Shown piece by piece: positions 24,394 to 34,209 of a DNA stretch of 64,000 nt (its first letter is position 1; each line of letters opens with the position of its first letter). The DNA comes from UBA5543 sp964464965 (GTDB lineage: Bacteria; Bacteroidota; Bacteroidia; Chitinophagales; Chitinophagaceae): NCBI GenBank assembly GCA_964464965.1, contig CAYXHM010000009.1, forward strand, positions 75,048 to 139,047, read 5' to 3'. A program made the position numbers and the translations under genes. Below the pieces are notes generated by a model. It was given only the letters and a program-made list of their open reading frames with translations, was not told the DNA's origin and searched no databases.

Positions 24394-25164
24394 ATGAATA
24401 TACTTGAGTCATTAGACCGGGATAAACTACCCCGCCATATAGCCATCATTATGGATGGTAATGGACGCTGGGCAAAGGAGCGCGGGCAAGACCGTGTTTA
24501 CGGTCATCATGAGGGGGTAATAAGTGTTCGTGATATAGTGAATACCTGTGGTGAATTAGGCATAGGCTATCTTACGCTATATGCTTTTTCGGCCGAGAAC
24601 TGGAACCGCCCGCAGGAAGAAGTAAATGCCCTGATGGAATTACTGGTGAACACCATACGTAAAGAAGCAGATGAACTGAAAAAGAATAACGTCCGGCTGC
24701 ACGTGATAGGCGATTTTGAGGCATTACCTGAAATATGCCGGGAAGAGCTGAATGAGGCTAAAGAAATAACCGCAGAAAATACAGGCCTGAACCTGATACT
24801 GGCACTGAGCTATAGCTCACGCTGGGAAATAATGGAAGCCGCCAGGCGTTTTGCAAAAGATGTAAAAGAAGGCAGGGCAGATGCCTGCCAACTTACAGAC
24901 GAACAATTTCATAAATACCTTACGACAGCAGATTTTCCTGATCCCGAGTTGATGATACGTACCAGCGGCGAGTACAGGATAAGTAATTACCTGTTGTACC
25001 AGCTTGCCTATGCTGAACTATACTTTACACCTGTACACTGGCCTGATTTCAGGAAGCAAAATCTATACGAGGCCCTGCTCGATTATCAGCAACGCGAGCG
25101 CAGGTTTGGAAAAACAAGTGAACAAATTCAAAAGAATACAGCCCATAATCATAATAATGTATAA
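24394..25164 (+). CDS. uppS: Undecaprenyl diphosphate synthase
   Basis: A cis-prenyltransferase making the C55 carrier lipid for peptidoglycan and O-glycan synthesis. The 256-residue protein has the signature HIAIIMDGNGRWAKERG with catalytic Asp21, GHHEGVISVRDIV, YLTLYAFSAENWNRP, and DPELMIRTSGEYRISNYLLYQ near the end. It is the first gene of an operon; its stop overlaps the bamA start by 8 bases, a common uppS-bamA arrangement in Bacteroidota. Confidence 0.96.
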   Translation: MNILESLDRDKLPRHIAIIMDGNGRWAKERGQDRVYGHHEGVISVRDIVNTCGELGIGYLTLYAFSAENWNRPQEEVNALMELLVNTIRKEADELKKNNVRLHVIGDFEALPEICREELNEAKEITAENTGLNLILALSYSSRWEIMEAARRFAKDVKEGRADACQLTDEQFHKYLTTADFPDPELMIRTSGEYRISNYLLYQLAYAELYFTPVHWPDFRKQNLYEALLDYQQRERRFGKTSEQIQKNTAHNHNNV

Positions 25165-27832
25165 AAACGTATTGCGAAGTTTATTGCTTATTGCCTTTTT
25201 CTGTTTTTATACCGGGCAGGCAGCTATTGCGCAGATCAATACCGGTGGTGTCGGTCTCGGTAAAATGAAACAAGCCGGCCAGCAGCCATTGCAGGCTGAA
25301 CCTAAGGAATATACCATAGGCGGTATTACCGTTACAGGTGCCAGGTTCCTGGATAATGACCTGATGATAACAGTTACAGGGCTGGCTGTAGGAGATAAAA
25401 TAAGAATACCATCGGACGAAAAAATAACCCGTGCTATACGCAACCTCTGGAAGCAGGAGCTGTTTTCTGACATCAGTATTACAGCAACCAAAATTGTAGG
25501 GGATAAAGTGTTCCTTAATATAGAAATAGAGGAGCGGCCCAGGCTAAGCCGGTATAACTTTAAAGGCATAAAGAAAAGTGAGGCCACCGAACTGAAAGAT
25601 AAACTGGGGCTGGTAAAAGGGCGTGTTGTTACAGAAGCGACTAAGAAAGAAGCGGGCGTAAGGATAAGAAAATATTTTTCTGAAAAAGGGTATAATAATG
25701 TAACGGTAAATGCACGCGAATATATAGATACCGTTGCGGTAAACTCTGTAGTGCTTACTTTTGATATTAATAAAGGCGAACGTACCCGTATTAACCAGAT
25801 AAATATTGCCGGGAACGAAATAGTTGCCGATACCCGCCTGAAAAGAACCATGAAAGGCACAAAAGAAATGCCACGTATCAGCCTGCACCCGGCTGATGAA
25901 ATTAGTATTTACGAGAAGAATGAAAGGTCTTTTAGTAAATACATGAATGAGTTTGGTTTCTTGTCGCCATCAAAGACGCTGGAAGCATTGGACCCTTATT
26001 TCAGGTACACATTCTTCTCCGCGTCAAAATTTAATGAGAAAAAGTATGAGAGTGACAAGGAAACCATGATAGCCTACTATAATACCCTGGGCCACCGCGA
26101 CGCAGCAGTAGCAGAGGATACTATATATACTGTTAATGGTGGTAACCTGAACATTGATATAAAACTAAGGGAAGGGCATAAATATTATTTTGGTGATATA
26201 GAATGGAAAGGCAATACTAAATATTCAAGTGAAGAACTAAGCAAGGTATTAGGCATTAAGAAAGGTGATGTATATAACCTGGAATTGCTGGATACCCGCC
26301 TGGGTAAAATGCTGAATCCTGAAGGTGGTGATGATGTAAGCAGCCTGTATATGAACGACGGTTACCTGTTTTTTAATGTTGATGCGGTAGAAATATCAAT
26401 AACAGGTGATACCATTAACTATGAGATGCGCATAACAGAGGGGCCGCAGGCAACCATTAAAAATGTGCAGATTGCCGGGAACTTCCGTACAAATGAGCAT
26501 GTTATCAGAAGAGAGTTGCGTACACTGCCCGGCAATAAATTCAGCCGTGCCGACCTGATACGATCGCAACGTGAAATAGCTAACCTTGGATTTTTTGACC
26601 AGGAAAAAATAGGTATCCAGCCAAAGCCCAACCAGGAAGATGGTACTGTAGATATAGAATATACTGTTGTTGAGAAATCAAGTGACCAATTGCAGTTATC
26701 TGCAGGTTTTGGTGGTGGTATCAACTTCTATGGCAACATTGGGGTTACATTCAACAACTTCTCTTTACGCAATATATTTAAACCACAATATTGGGACCCG
26801 CTGCCTGTGGGCGATGGACAACGTTTTTCTGTAAACTACCAGTCGAACGGTCGTTACTTTAACTCCATGAACGTAGCTTTTACAGAGCCGTGGCTGGGAG
26901 GTAGAAAACCGAATGCACTTACTACTAACTTCATGTACAGCAAGTTCAACAACTCAATTACAGGTACGAATGTGAATGAATCGTACATGAGGATGCTGGG
27001 TGGTGGGGTGTCTATGAGCCGTCGTGTAAAATGGCCTGATGATAACTTTGTATTTACTTACGGTATCAACTACCAGAACTTTAAGCTTAAAGAATATGAG
27101 TTGATACAGGGTACTGGCTTTAGTAATGGTCCAAGCAACAACCTGTATGCCAAGATAGTGGTAGCCCGTTATTCAATTGACCAGCCATTATATCCGCGTA
27201 GTGGTTCTAATATCAGTTTCACATTCCAGTTTACACCGCCATATAGTTCTTTCGACGGTAAAGAATACAGCGGAGCTACAGCCGCAGAAAAATATAAATG
27301 GATAGAATACCATAAGTACCGCTTTACCGCAGAGTGGTACCAGCGCATTGTAGGTAATACCGTATTCAAGTTTGCCACCAAATATGGCTTTATGGGATAC
27401 TACAATGCTGATATAGGTTTCGCGCCATTCGAGCGTTTCCAGGTGGGTGGCGATGGCCTTGCGGGTCAGAACTTCTTCATAGGGCGTGATATAGTTGCGC
27501 ACCGTGGTTATAAAGGGCCGTATTCTAACAACGCTACTATCTTTAATAAATATACTGCCGAGGTCAGATTTCCGTTCTCTCTTAGTGCATCTACTACTAT
27601 ATATGGTTTAGTATTTGCAGAAGCTGCCAATGCATGGGCAAACTTCAGCCAGTTCAACCCCTCTAAACTTAATCGTTCTGCAGGTGTTGGTTTAAGAGTG
27701 TTTCTGCCAATGTTTGGTTTACTGGGGTTAGATTATGGTGTTGGTTTCGACCGTTACAACAAAGCTGCGGGCATTACCAAATTAACCGATATAGCTAACT
27801 TTACCTTTATGTTAGGTTTTGAACCTGATTGA
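25157..27832 (+). CDS. bamA: Outer-membrane protein assembly factor BamA
   Basis: An 891-residue Omp85 protein that inserts beta-barrels in the outer membrane. A signal peptide (about residues 1-25, ending IAQ) is followed by POTRA repeats of the ...V.G...T...I... type, with YTIGGITVTGARFLDNDLM first and RFKGI/NIAGN/IEWKGNTKYS/VQIAGNFRTNEHV later, then the barrel with ISFTFQFTPPYSSF-type strands and a C-terminal aromatic end ...FMLGFEPD. The frame is open to 25004, but residues before the ATG at 25157 lie within uppS and lack a signal peptide. BamB-E homologues are not expected in this group. Confidence 0.95.
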   Translation: MYKNVLRSLLLIAFFCFYTGQAAIAQINTGGVGLGKMKQAGQQPLQAEPKEYTIGGITVTGARFLDNDLMITVTGLAVGDKIRIPSDEKITRAIRNLWKQELFSDISITATKIVGDKVFLNIEIEERPRLSRYNFKGIKKSEATELKDKLGLVKGRVVTEATKKEAGVRIRKYFSEKGYNNVTVNAREYIDTVAVNSVVLTFDINKGERTRINQINIAGNEIVADTRLKRTMKGTKEMPRISLHPADEISIYEKNERSFSKYMNEFGFLSPSKTLEALDPYFRYTFFSASKFNEKKYESDKETMIAYYNTLGHRDAAVAEDTIYTVNGGNLNIDIKLREGHKYYFGDIEWKGNTKYSSEELSKVLGIKKGDVYNLELLDTRLGKMLNPEGGDDVSSLYMNDGYLFFNVDAVEISITGDTINYEMRITEGPQATIKNVQIAGNFRTNEHVIRRELRTLPGNKFSRADLIRSQREIANLGFFDQEKIGIQPKPNQEDGTVDIEYTVVEKSSDQLQLSAGFGGGINFYGNIGVTFNNFSLRNIFKPQYWDPLPVGDGQRFSVNYQSNGRYFNSMNVAFTEPWLGGRKPNALTTNFMYSKFNNSITGTNVNESYMRMLGGGVSMSRRVKWPDDNFVFTYGINYQNFKLKEYELIQGTGFSNGPSNNLYAKIVVARYSIDQPLYPRSGSNISFTFQFTPPYSSFDGKEYSGATAAEKYKWIEYHKYRFTAEWYQRIVGNTVFKFATKYGFMGYYNADIGFAPFERFQVGGDGLAGQNFFIGRDIVAHRGYKGPYSNNATIFNKYTAEVRFPFSLSASTTIYGLVFAEAANAWANFSQFNPSKLNRSAGVGLRVFLPMFGLLGLDYGVGFDRYNKAAGITKLTDIANFTFMLGFEPD

Positions 27833-27848
27833 TGTTAAATATGATTCT

Positions 27849-27856
27849 TAATTTTG
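27849..27856 (+). promoter_or_regulatory. -7 element TAATTTTG
   Basis: Perfect match, with a TTG (27829-27831) about 17 bases upstream. Shows that the OmpH genes need not depend on the uppS promoter. Confidence 0.5.
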
Positions 27857-27873
27857 CGTAAATTTCAATGGTT

Positions 27874-28389
27874 ATGAAAAGGATATTTTTAGGGATTGCT
27901 TTTTTAGCAATGGCGGCGTTTTCCGCTAATGCTCAACGGTATATCGTAATTGACTCTAAGTATATACTGGAAAAGATGGTTGAGTATAAAGATGCACAGA
28001 CGAAAATAGACAAACTGTCTGCAGATTGGCAAAAGGATATAGATAACCGTATGCAGGAGGTGGACAGGATGTACAAGACATACCAGGCAGAACGCGCAAT
28101 GCTGTCTGAAGAGATGCGCAAAAAACGCGAGGATGAAATAATTACAAAGGAAAAAGCGGTAAAAGATTTACAGAAAGAGCGGTTTGGATACGAAGGGGAA
28201 CTCTTCAAAGAACGTCAAAAGTTAATTAAGCCCGTTCAGGACAAAGTATTTAACGCAGTGCAGAAATATGCTACTTCCCGCGCGTACGATGTGGTGTTTG
28301 ATAAAGCAGGTGGTGTCACCTTATTTTATGCAGACCCCAAGATAGATAAAAGTGACGATGTGTTAAAATTACTTGGAATAAACAAATAA
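27874..28389 (+). CDS. Skp/OmpH periplasmic chaperone, first copy
   Basis: A 171-residue secreted protein: a signal peptide ending SANAQ, then YIVIDSKYILEKM and a long charged coiled coil (about residues 40-125), ending in the small beta-sheet body VVFDKAGGVTLFYADP. Skp-type trimers hold unfolded outer-membrane proteins for BamA. ATG at 27868 is two codons upstream; MKRIF is chosen because it gives the shorter, usual signal peptide. It follows bamA by 41 bases. Confidence 0.88.
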   Translation: MKRIFLGIAFLAMAAFSANAQRYIVIDSKYILEKMVEYKDAQTKIDKLSADWQKDIDNRMQEVDRMYKTYQAERAMLSEEMRKKREDEIITKEKAVKDLQKERFGYEGELFKERQKLIKPVQDKVFNAVQKYATSRAYDVVFDKAGGVTLFYADPKIDKSDDVLKLLGINK

Positions 28390-28435
28390 TGGCCTTTATT
28401 TTGCAACCCTAATATATTAATTGTAAAAAGATAAT

Positions 28436-28939
28436 ATGAAAAGAATAGTATTGATTGTAGCCTGTGGTTTATTAATGGGCAATATTGCACTGGCACAAAC
28501 CAAATTCGGGCACATCAACTCTGCCGACCTATTAAAATCTATGCCTGAGGTTACTAAAGCTGAAACAGACATCCAGGCTTATGCAAAAACTTTCCAGGAC
28601 CAGCTACAGGCTATGGGTAAGGAATATGAAAAGAAGGTGCAGGAATTTCAGGCAGGTGAAAAGACAATGACTGATGCGATGAAAGAAGTGAAAGTGAAAG
28701 AAATAAAAGACTTGGAAGCCCGCATAGAAAGCACTAACCAAAGCGCACAGGAAAAAGTAGAAAAGAAAAGGCAGGAATTACTACAGCCAATTATAGATAA
28801 AGCAGACAAAGCAATAAAAGCTGTCGCAGCCGAAAAGACATACGATTACATATTTGATACAAGTACCGGCTCATTGCTGCACGCAAAAACAGCTGACGAT
28901 ATTATGCCGCTGGTAAAAGCAAAGCTGGCTATTAAGTAA
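28436..28939 (+). CDS. Skp/OmpH periplasmic chaperone, second copy
   Basis: A 167-residue paralogue of the preceding gene, with a signal peptide ending ALAQ, then KFGHINSADLLKSMPE and a long coiled coil, then the C-terminal TYDYIFDTSTGSLLHA. The two copies differ enough to be old duplicates with separate jobs. A TATTTTGC sequence at 28397-28404 may serve as its own promoter. A strong terminator follows. Confidence 0.9.
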   Translation: MKRIVLIVACGLLMGNIALAQTKFGHINSADLLKSMPEVTKAETDIQAYAKTFQDQLQAMGKEYEKKVQEFQAGEKTMTDAMKEVKVKEIKDLEARIESTNQSAQEKVEKKRQELLQPIIDKADKAIKAVAAEKTYDYIFDTSTGSLLHAKTADDIMPLVKAKLAIK

Positions 28940-28958
28940 TATCAGCATATTTTTTCTG

Positions 28959-28995
28959 TTGAGGGCAAATAGCAATATTTGCCCTCAATTTTTTT
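28959..28995 (+). terminator. Intrinsic terminator after the OmpH genes
   Basis: TTGAGGGCAAAT (28959-28970) pairs with ATTTGCCCTCAA (28977-28988), loop of 6, followed by T7: closes the uppS-bamA-ompH unit. Confidence 0.9.
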
Positions 28996-29020
28996 AGTGA
29001 AATCTTCAGTTTTTAGAAAG

Positions 29021-29028
29021 TATATTTG
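29021..29028 (+). promoter_or_regulatory. -7 element TATATTTG before ftsE-like gene
   Basis: Perfect match to TAnnTTTG, 23 bases before the ATG. Confidence 0.5.
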
Positions 29029-29051
29029 TCTGGTCAGATAAAAAATAATCC

Positions 29052-29741
29052 ATGCAGGACGGAGCCATTGTTTCTTTAAGAAACGCCAATATTTACCAGG
29101 GAGAAAGCCTTATACTCAGTAATGTAAATTTTGAGGTAAGGAAAGGAGAGTTTGTGTACATGATTGGCAAAACAGGCAGTGGTAAATCCAGCTTATTAAA
29201 AACACTGTATGGAGATTTATACCTGAAAGACGGTGAAGGGCATGTGGCGGGTTTTGACCTGAAGACACTTAAATGGCAGACAGTACCGCATTTAAGGAGA
29301 AACCTGGGCATAGTCTTCCAGGATTTCCGGCTGCTTACCGACAGGAATGTGTATGATAACCTGGAATTTGTACTGAAAGCTACCGGGTGGACAGACAAAA
29401 CTTTAATAAAAGAAAAGATAGATAACGTACTTTCTAAAGTAGGGCTAAGAAATAAGGGTTTTAAAATGCCCTATGAAATGAGTGGTGGAGAACAGCAACG
29501 TGTAGACATTGCGCGCGCCTTGCTGAATAACCCCAAACTGATACTGGCCGATGAACCTACGGGTAACCTTGACCCCGATACGAGGGACGAAATCATGAAC
29601 CTGTTGTTCAACATATGCAGGGACTATAACACGGCCGTTATTATGGCCACGCACGATTACATGATCATTCAGAAATTTCCCGCACGTGTTGTACGTATAG
29701 AACATAGCGGTGTAAAGGAAATATCTGTAGCGGGTATGTAA
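29052..29741 (+). CDS. FtsE-like cell-division ABC ATPase
   Basis: A 229-residue ABC ATPase of the FtsE/LolD size class. Walker A GKTGSGKSS (39-47), Q-loop VFQDFRLL, signature MSGGEQQRV, Walker B LILADEPTGNLDP and H-loop ATHD are complete. VFQDFRLLTDRNVYDNLEF is particularly FtsE-like. FtsE works with the membrane protein FtsX to drive peptidoglycan hydrolysis at the septum; no ftsX is next to it, although Bacteroidota often separate the two. A LolD-type function is the main alternative. It converges on a GT2 gene 3 bases away. Confidence 0.85.
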   Translation: MQDGAIVSLRNANIYQGESLILSNVNFEVRKGEFVYMIGKTGSGKSSLLKTLYGDLYLKDGEGHVAGFDLKTLKWQTVPHLRRNLGIVFQDFRLLTDRNVYDNLEFVLKATGWTDKTLIKEKIDNVLSKVGLRNKGFKMPYEMSGGEQQRVDIARALLNNPKLILADEPTGNLDPDTRDEIMNLLFNICRDYNTAVIMATHDYMIIQKFPARVVRIEHSGVKEISVAGM

Positions 29742-29744
29742 GCC

Positions 29745-30491
29745 CTAATGTAATAACCTGCGCAACAACATTTTGGCAAGGCTGTATATCCATAATAGTG
29801 GAATAAAAACCGCGTAAAAGATGTTATGCTTATATATAGATGTATAAAGCCGTAACTCTCCTTTTCTCATTTTCCATCGGTTAGCAGACGCGCCACCCGC
29901 ACTTAACTGTGGCCGTCCTAAAATGGTAAGTGGCACATCCAGCCAATGACAGGAATATTTGTGCGCTACTCTTATAGCCAGTTCATGGTCTTCGCAATAG
30001 CGGTACGACTCATCAAAGCGCAGAGGCAAGGTTTTATGTACTGCAATGCAGGAAGGTTGAAAAGAGTTTTTCAAAAGAATAGCTGCATAGCTTTTCTTTT
30101 GAGTTTCAACAGATGCCTGTACCGGTTTGTGAGTATGACTAAGGGTATATGGATGCCCCAGGAATTGTACTTCGCTATTTTGCTGGAATACATTGTGTAT
30201 CGTTGCCAGCTTCTCATTATGCCATTCATCATCAGCATCCAGGAAGGCAATGATATCACCCGTTGCAGCACGCCAGCCTTCATTTCTGGCTGTTGATGGG
30301 CCGCTGTTTTTATTCAGGGTTATCAGAAATACACCCGTATGCTGCATAACAACCTCGCCCGTATTATCAATGCTGGCATCATCCACCACTATCACCTGGC
30401 AGGGCTGAAGTGTCTGCCGCATACACGACGCTATAGCCTTGCTGATACTACTGGCTGCATTATATGCGGGTATGACAACGCTGATTTTCAT
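29745..30491 (-). CDS. Family 2 glycosyltransferase
   Basis: A 248-residue GT-A enzyme: ISVVIPAYNAASS, VVDDASIDNTGEV, GPSTARNEGWRAA, the DxD segment FLDADDEW and a C-terminal amphipathic or membrane-touching region. It acts in the cytosol, adding one sugar to a glycan precursor. The start overlaps the end of the upstream glycosyltransferase by ATGA, so the two are translationally coupled and probably work in one surface-polysaccharide pathway. Confidence 0.88.
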   Translation of the reverse strand: MKISVVIPAYNAASSISKAIASCMRQTLQPCQVIVVDDASIDNTGEVVMQHTGVFLITLNKNSGPSTARNEGWRAATGDIIAFLDADDEWHNEKLATIHNVFQQNSEVQFLGHPYTLSHTHKPVQASVETQKKSYAAILLKNSFQPSCIAVHKTLPLRFDESYRYCEDHELAIRVAHKYSCHWLDVPLTILGRPQLSAGGASANRWKMRKGELRLYTSIYKHNIFYAVFIPLLWIYSLAKMLLRRLLH

Positions 30492-31645
30492 TTATGCTTA
30501 TTTGGTTTAGCAAATACCTCTTCATAAATGCGCAACAACGTCTTCTCTTCATTTTGCCAGCAATATTTTTCCCTGGCTGCCAGGCAGTTTTGCTGTAATT
30601 TATTATAGTATTCCTCATCAGCCAGCATCTTGTTCAGTGCGGTTACCAGGCTGTCAGTTGTAACAGGCAGGTCTATCAGGCAAGCTATTTCAAATTCGTT
30701 ATTCACTTTCCTGTACTCAGGAAAATTCATGCACAGCTGTGGTACCGCATGGTGCATATAGTCGAAAAAGCGATTGGCCAGGGAATACTCATTGTTCTTG
30801 CTGATAGGGTGGAATAGTGATAAGCCAATTGTTGCCTGCGCGGTATAATCTTTTAACTGTTCAGGCGGTATAAAGCCCATCAGTTTTACTTTGTTTTCAA
30901 CTTTATGTTCTTTTACAAGTGCTTTAAGTTGTGCGAAAAAATTGCCTTCGCCACATACTATCAATGGCGCGTTAACCCGGTGCATTGCAGGAATGAGCTC
31001 TTCGAAGTACCGGCCCTCGTTTACCCAGCCCTGGAAGAGTATGAATTTTTCTTTTTTTTCAGGTATGGTGAAAGGTTGTAGTATTGTCGCGTTTCTTACC
31101 ACGTCAAAATGTTTGCCATATTTCTCCCGGAAGTGTAAAGCACAATAGTCTCCTACCGTGTACCTGTATTCAAACCGGGGCACTGTTATATGTTCTATCC
31201 ATTCCCATATTTTCTTTTCGCGGGGTTTTGTTACCACTTCTTTCAACTCTGTAAATATCTCGTGGGCATCATACACGCGTCTTTTATTCCTGATAACAGA
31301 TGCCATATATACGGGCAATATCGTATCCAGGTCTATAGCGCAAAAAGCATCACAACGTTTGAATAAAAGGTAGAAAAACAGCATGAACCAATATCCGCCA
31401 TATAACAGTTTGCCTTTTTCGGCCAATATGGGTATTCTTACCTGTTTATACGGACGCTCGTACAGAGGCTTGCTCTTTGACCGCTTGAAACCGATCAGCG
31501 TTACTTTATACCCTGCATTGGTCAGGGAGGTGCAGATGCGCATCATGCGCTGGTCATAATTCAGGTCGTTTGTTACGGTAAATACTATATGCCTGTTGCT
31601 GGTCATCTTTATCAGTGGTCGTAAAAATAACCATTTCCCTTTCAT
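30488..31645 (-). CDS. Glycosyltransferase, GT-B fold (GT4-like)
   Basis: A 385-residue protein with an N-terminal Rossmann half (HIVFTVTNDLNYDQRMMRI, VTLIGFKRS) and a C-terminal nucleotide-sugar half (FILFQGWVNEGR, VICGEGN, VKLMGFIPPEQL, ATIGLSLFHP) with the acidic EYSLANRFFDYM segment in the usual ExxxxxE-like position. An ATG at codon 14 (31606) is an equally good start. It is first of a two-gene unit with the GT2 gene. Sugar unknown. Confidence 0.82.
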   Translation of the reverse strand: MKGKWLFLRPLIKMTSNRHIVFTVTNDLNYDQRMMRICTSLTNAGYKVTLIGFKRSKSKPLYERPYKQVRIPILAEKGKLLYGGYWFMLFFYLLFKRCDAFCAIDLDTILPVYMASVIRNKRRVYDAHEIFTELKEVVTKPREKKIWEWIEHITVPRFEYRYTVGDYCALHFREKYGKHFDVVRNATILQPFTIPEKKEKFILFQGWVNEGRYFEELIPAMHRVNAPLIVCGEGNFFAQLKALVKEHKVENKVKLMGFIPPEQLKDYTAQATIGLSLFHPISKNNEYSLANRFFDYMHHAVPQLCMNFPEYRKVNNEFEIACLIDLPVTTDSLVTALNKMLADEEYYNKLQQNCLAAREKYCWQNEEKTLLRIYEEVFAKPNKHK

Positions 31646-31762
31646 TTTATTGTGAATGAAGCTGTTATAGTATTATTCCCGTTTTAGCAACATTATAGCC
31701 TTTCCTGATACTTATATTTGCTACTTAATCCTGTTTTATGTTTTTAAGCATAGAATAAGATG

Positions 31763-31770
31763 TAACTTTG
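31763..31770 (+). promoter_or_regulatory. -7 element TAACTTTG for ribBA
   Basis: Perfect match, 22 bases before the ATG; the predicted leader (about 16 bases) leaves no room for an FMN riboswitch. Confidence 0.6.
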
Positions 31771-31792
31771 CAAAATCACATAAGTATATAAT

Positions 31793-32992
31793 ATGTTAGA
31801 TACAATTGAGTCCGCTATAGAGGATTTGAAAAAGGGGAAGTTGCTGATAGTAGTGGACGATGAAGACCGTGAAAATGAAGGTGACTTTATAACTGCCGCG
31901 GCAAATGTTACTCCTGAAATAATAAACTTTATGTCCAAATTCGGACGTGGACTGATATGCGCCCCGATAACCGAAGACCGTTGCGATGAGCTGAAGCTGA
32001 ACCTGATGGTTGAGAACAATACAGTATTGCACCAGACACCATTTACAGTTTCTGTAGATTTAATAGGGCAAGGCTGCACAACAGGTATATCTGCGCATGA
32101 CAGGGCAAAAACGGTACAAGCACTTATAGACCCTAATACAAAACCGGAAGACTTAGGCAGACCCGGACATATTTTCCCGCTTAGGGCTAAGTCTGCCGGT
32201 GTACTGAGAAGGTCGGGCCATACAGAAGCTACTGTAGATCTTGCACGTTTGGCAGGATTTGCACCGGCGGGGGTACTGGTAGAAATAATGAATGATGATG
32301 GCACTATGGCCCGCCTGCCGCAATTAATGGAGATAGCCAAGCGGTTTGACCTGAAGATAATATCCATAAAAGACCTGATAGAATACAGGCTGAATACTGA
32401 AAGCCTGATAGAGGAAGAAGTAAGGGTGGACATGCCCACAAAACATGGCAATTTTGAATTGATAGCTTTTCGCCAGACAACTACCGGTGAGCACCACCTG
32501 GCGCTAAAGAAGGGTGATTGGGAAAAGGATGAGCCCGTATTGGTTCGGGTACATAGCTCATGCTTTACAGGCGATATACTGCATTCCCTGCGTTGCGACT
32601 GTGGTGAACAGCTACAGAAAGCCATGGAAATGGTTGAGGCAGAAGGGAAGGGCTTAGTGCTGTATATGAACCAGGAAGGCAGAGGCATAGGCCTGCTGAA
32701 TAAGTTGAAAGCGTATAAGTTACAGGAAAATGGCCAGGATACTGTTGAGGCGAACCTATCGCTGGGTTTTAAAAATGACCAAAGAGACTATGGCGTAGGT
32801 GCGCAGATATTAAGGCACCTGGGTGTCAGCAAGATAAAATTAATGACCAATAACCCGCGGAAAAGAGCAGGCTTGTCGGGTTATGGCCTGGAAATTGTAG
32901 CTAATGTACCCATAGAGATAAGGCCAAATCCGCACAATGAATTTTATTTGCAGACCAAACGTGATAAATTAGATCACGAGATTCTTAAATAA
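31793..32992 (+). CDS. ribBA: Bifunctional DHBP synthase / GTP cyclohydrolase II
   Basis: Makes both starting materials of riboflavin: 3,4-dihydroxy-2-butanone 4-phosphate from ribulose 5-phosphate and the pyrimidine from GTP. The N-terminal half has DDEDRENEGD (22-31), the acidic Mg site, and FTVSVDL with GISAHDRAKT. The C-terminal half has the zinc site SSCFTGDILHSLRCDCG (Cys257, Cys268, Cys270) and YMNQEGRGIGL (291-301). Length 399 is standard. It is followed 28 bases later by an unrelated glycosyltransferase on the same strand. Confidence 0.95.
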   Translation: MLDTIESAIEDLKKGKLLIVVDDEDRENEGDFITAAANVTPEIINFMSKFGRGLICAPITEDRCDELKLNLMVENNTVLHQTPFTVSVDLIGQGCTTGISAHDRAKTVQALIDPNTKPEDLGRPGHIFPLRAKSAGVLRRSGHTEATVDLARLAGFAPAGVLVEIMNDDGTMARLPQLMEIAKRFDLKIISIKDLIEYRLNTESLIEEEVRVDMPTKHGNFELIAFRQTTTGEHHLALKKGDWEKDEPVLVRVHSSCFTGDILHSLRCDCGEQLQKAMEMVEAEGKGLVLYMNQEGRGIGLLNKLKAYKLQENGQDTVEANLSLGFKNDQRDYGVGAQILRHLGVSKIKLMTNNPRKRAGLSGYGLEIVANVPIEIRPNPHNEFYLQTKRDKLDHEILK

Positions 32993-33020
32993 GGTACTTG
33001 TACATTAAGCCTGTTGAATA

Positions 33021-34208
33021 TTGAAAATCCTTTTCTTAGCCAATCGTACGCCATACCCGCCTTACCGCGGCGATAAGCTGAAAATTTTTAACCTTGCAAA
33101 GAGGTTAAACGCCAGGCATGAATTGCACCTGTTGACCTTTGCGCAAACGGCAGAAGACTATACTTACAGGCAGGAGCTTGAAAAGATATTTCATAAGGTT
33201 CATTTTATTCCACTCCCAAAGTGGAAGTCCGTATTAAACTGTGTAGCAGCTTTGTGGTCATCTAAGCCATTACAGGTGTTGTATTTCAACTCTGCTGAAA
33301 TGAGGCGCAGTGCTGCTAAGCTATTAGCCGAAGAGCAATTTGATGCTGTGCATGTGCAACACCTGCGCATGTCTCCATACCTGGCAGACATTACAGATAC
33401 CCCAAGGATATTAGACATGCCTGATGCCTTTTCTTTGTACTGGAAACGTAGGGTAGAGTCTGCGACGAATCCTGTGGTCAGGCTGTTTAACAGTATGGAA
33501 CAGAAAAGAGTGGAGCGGTATGAACCTAAAGTAATGGGCAGGTATAACCTGTCGCTTGTATGTTCAGCAGAAGACCTTGGATATCTTAAGGACAAGCACC
33601 ATATTTCATCCATCGCATTGCTACCCAATGGGGTGGATCTTGATACATTTGCTGCTAAGGACCACGACTACAGCCACAATAAAACATTGCTATTTACAGG
33701 TAATATGGATTATGCGCCGAATGTAGATGCAGTGCAATATTTTGTACAGGATATACTCCCGTTGATCCATAAGCGCCACCCACAGGCTGAGTTTATTATA
33801 GCAGGCCAGCGCCCGGTAAAAAAAGTGTCAGACTTGGCATCTGATAAGATAAAGGTTACAGGCTTTATTAAAGACCTTGCCGCTATGTACAACCAGGCCA
33901 GTGTAGTTGTTGCACCACTAAGGTTTGGCGCGGGTACACAAAATAAAGTGCTGGAGGCAATGGCCATGGGGGTGCCCGTGGTTTGTTCCCATATAGGCTT
34001 TAAAGGTCTGGGTATTGAAAGTGGTGAAGGTGCTATCATGCGTCAGTCGCCAGCTGAATTTGCAGAAGCAGTATGTCAATTGCTTTCAGATGAAAAACAA
34101 AGAGCTATAGTTGGGCAAAAAGGCGCAGTGGTAATAAGAAATGGCTTTGGCTGGGACTCAATAGCCGTAAGGCTGGAGCAATACCTGCAGCAGGTGGCAT
34201 CAAAATAA
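33021..34208 (+). CDS. GT4-type glycosyltransferase (TIGR03087-like)
   Basis: A 395-residue GT-B glycosyltransferase starting from a TTG codon: MKILFLANRTPYPPYRGDK is a very typical opening and there is no ATG near it. Other marks are VHVQHLRMSPYLADI, LLPNGVDLDTF, LLFTGNMDYAPNVDAV and VVAPLRFGAGTQNKVLEAMAMGVPVV, the donor-binding EAMAMG block. The sequence resembles the sugar transferases of exopolysaccharide systems named TIGR03087. It ends 2 bases before the convergent tamB gene. Confidence 0.85.
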   Translation: MKILFLANRTPYPPYRGDKLKIFNLAKRLNARHELHLLTFAQTAEDYTYRQELEKIFHKVHFIPLPKWKSVLNCVAALWSSKPLQVLYFNSAEMRRSAAKLLAEEQFDAVHVQHLRMSPYLADITDTPRILDMPDAFSLYWKRRVESATNPVVRLFNSMEQKRVERYEPKVMGRYNLSLVCSAEDLGYLKDKHHISSIALLPNGVDLDTFAAKDHDYSHNKTLLFTGNMDYAPNVDAVQYFVQDILPLIHKRHPQAEFIIAGQRPVKKVSDLASDKIKVTGFIKDLAAMYNQASVVVAPLRFGAGTQNKVLEAMAMGVPVVCSHIGFKGLGIESGEGAIMRQSPAEFAEAVCQLLSDEKQRAIVGQKGAVVIRNGFGWDSIAVRLEQYLQQVASK

Positions 34209-34209
34209 C

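Noticed and set aside
25004..25156. Longer BamA start
   Set aside because: The extra residues lie entirely in uppS and would precede the signal peptide.
31646..31792. FMN riboswitch before ribBA
   Set aside because: The predicted leader is about 16 bases and no RFN-element consensus is present in the gap.
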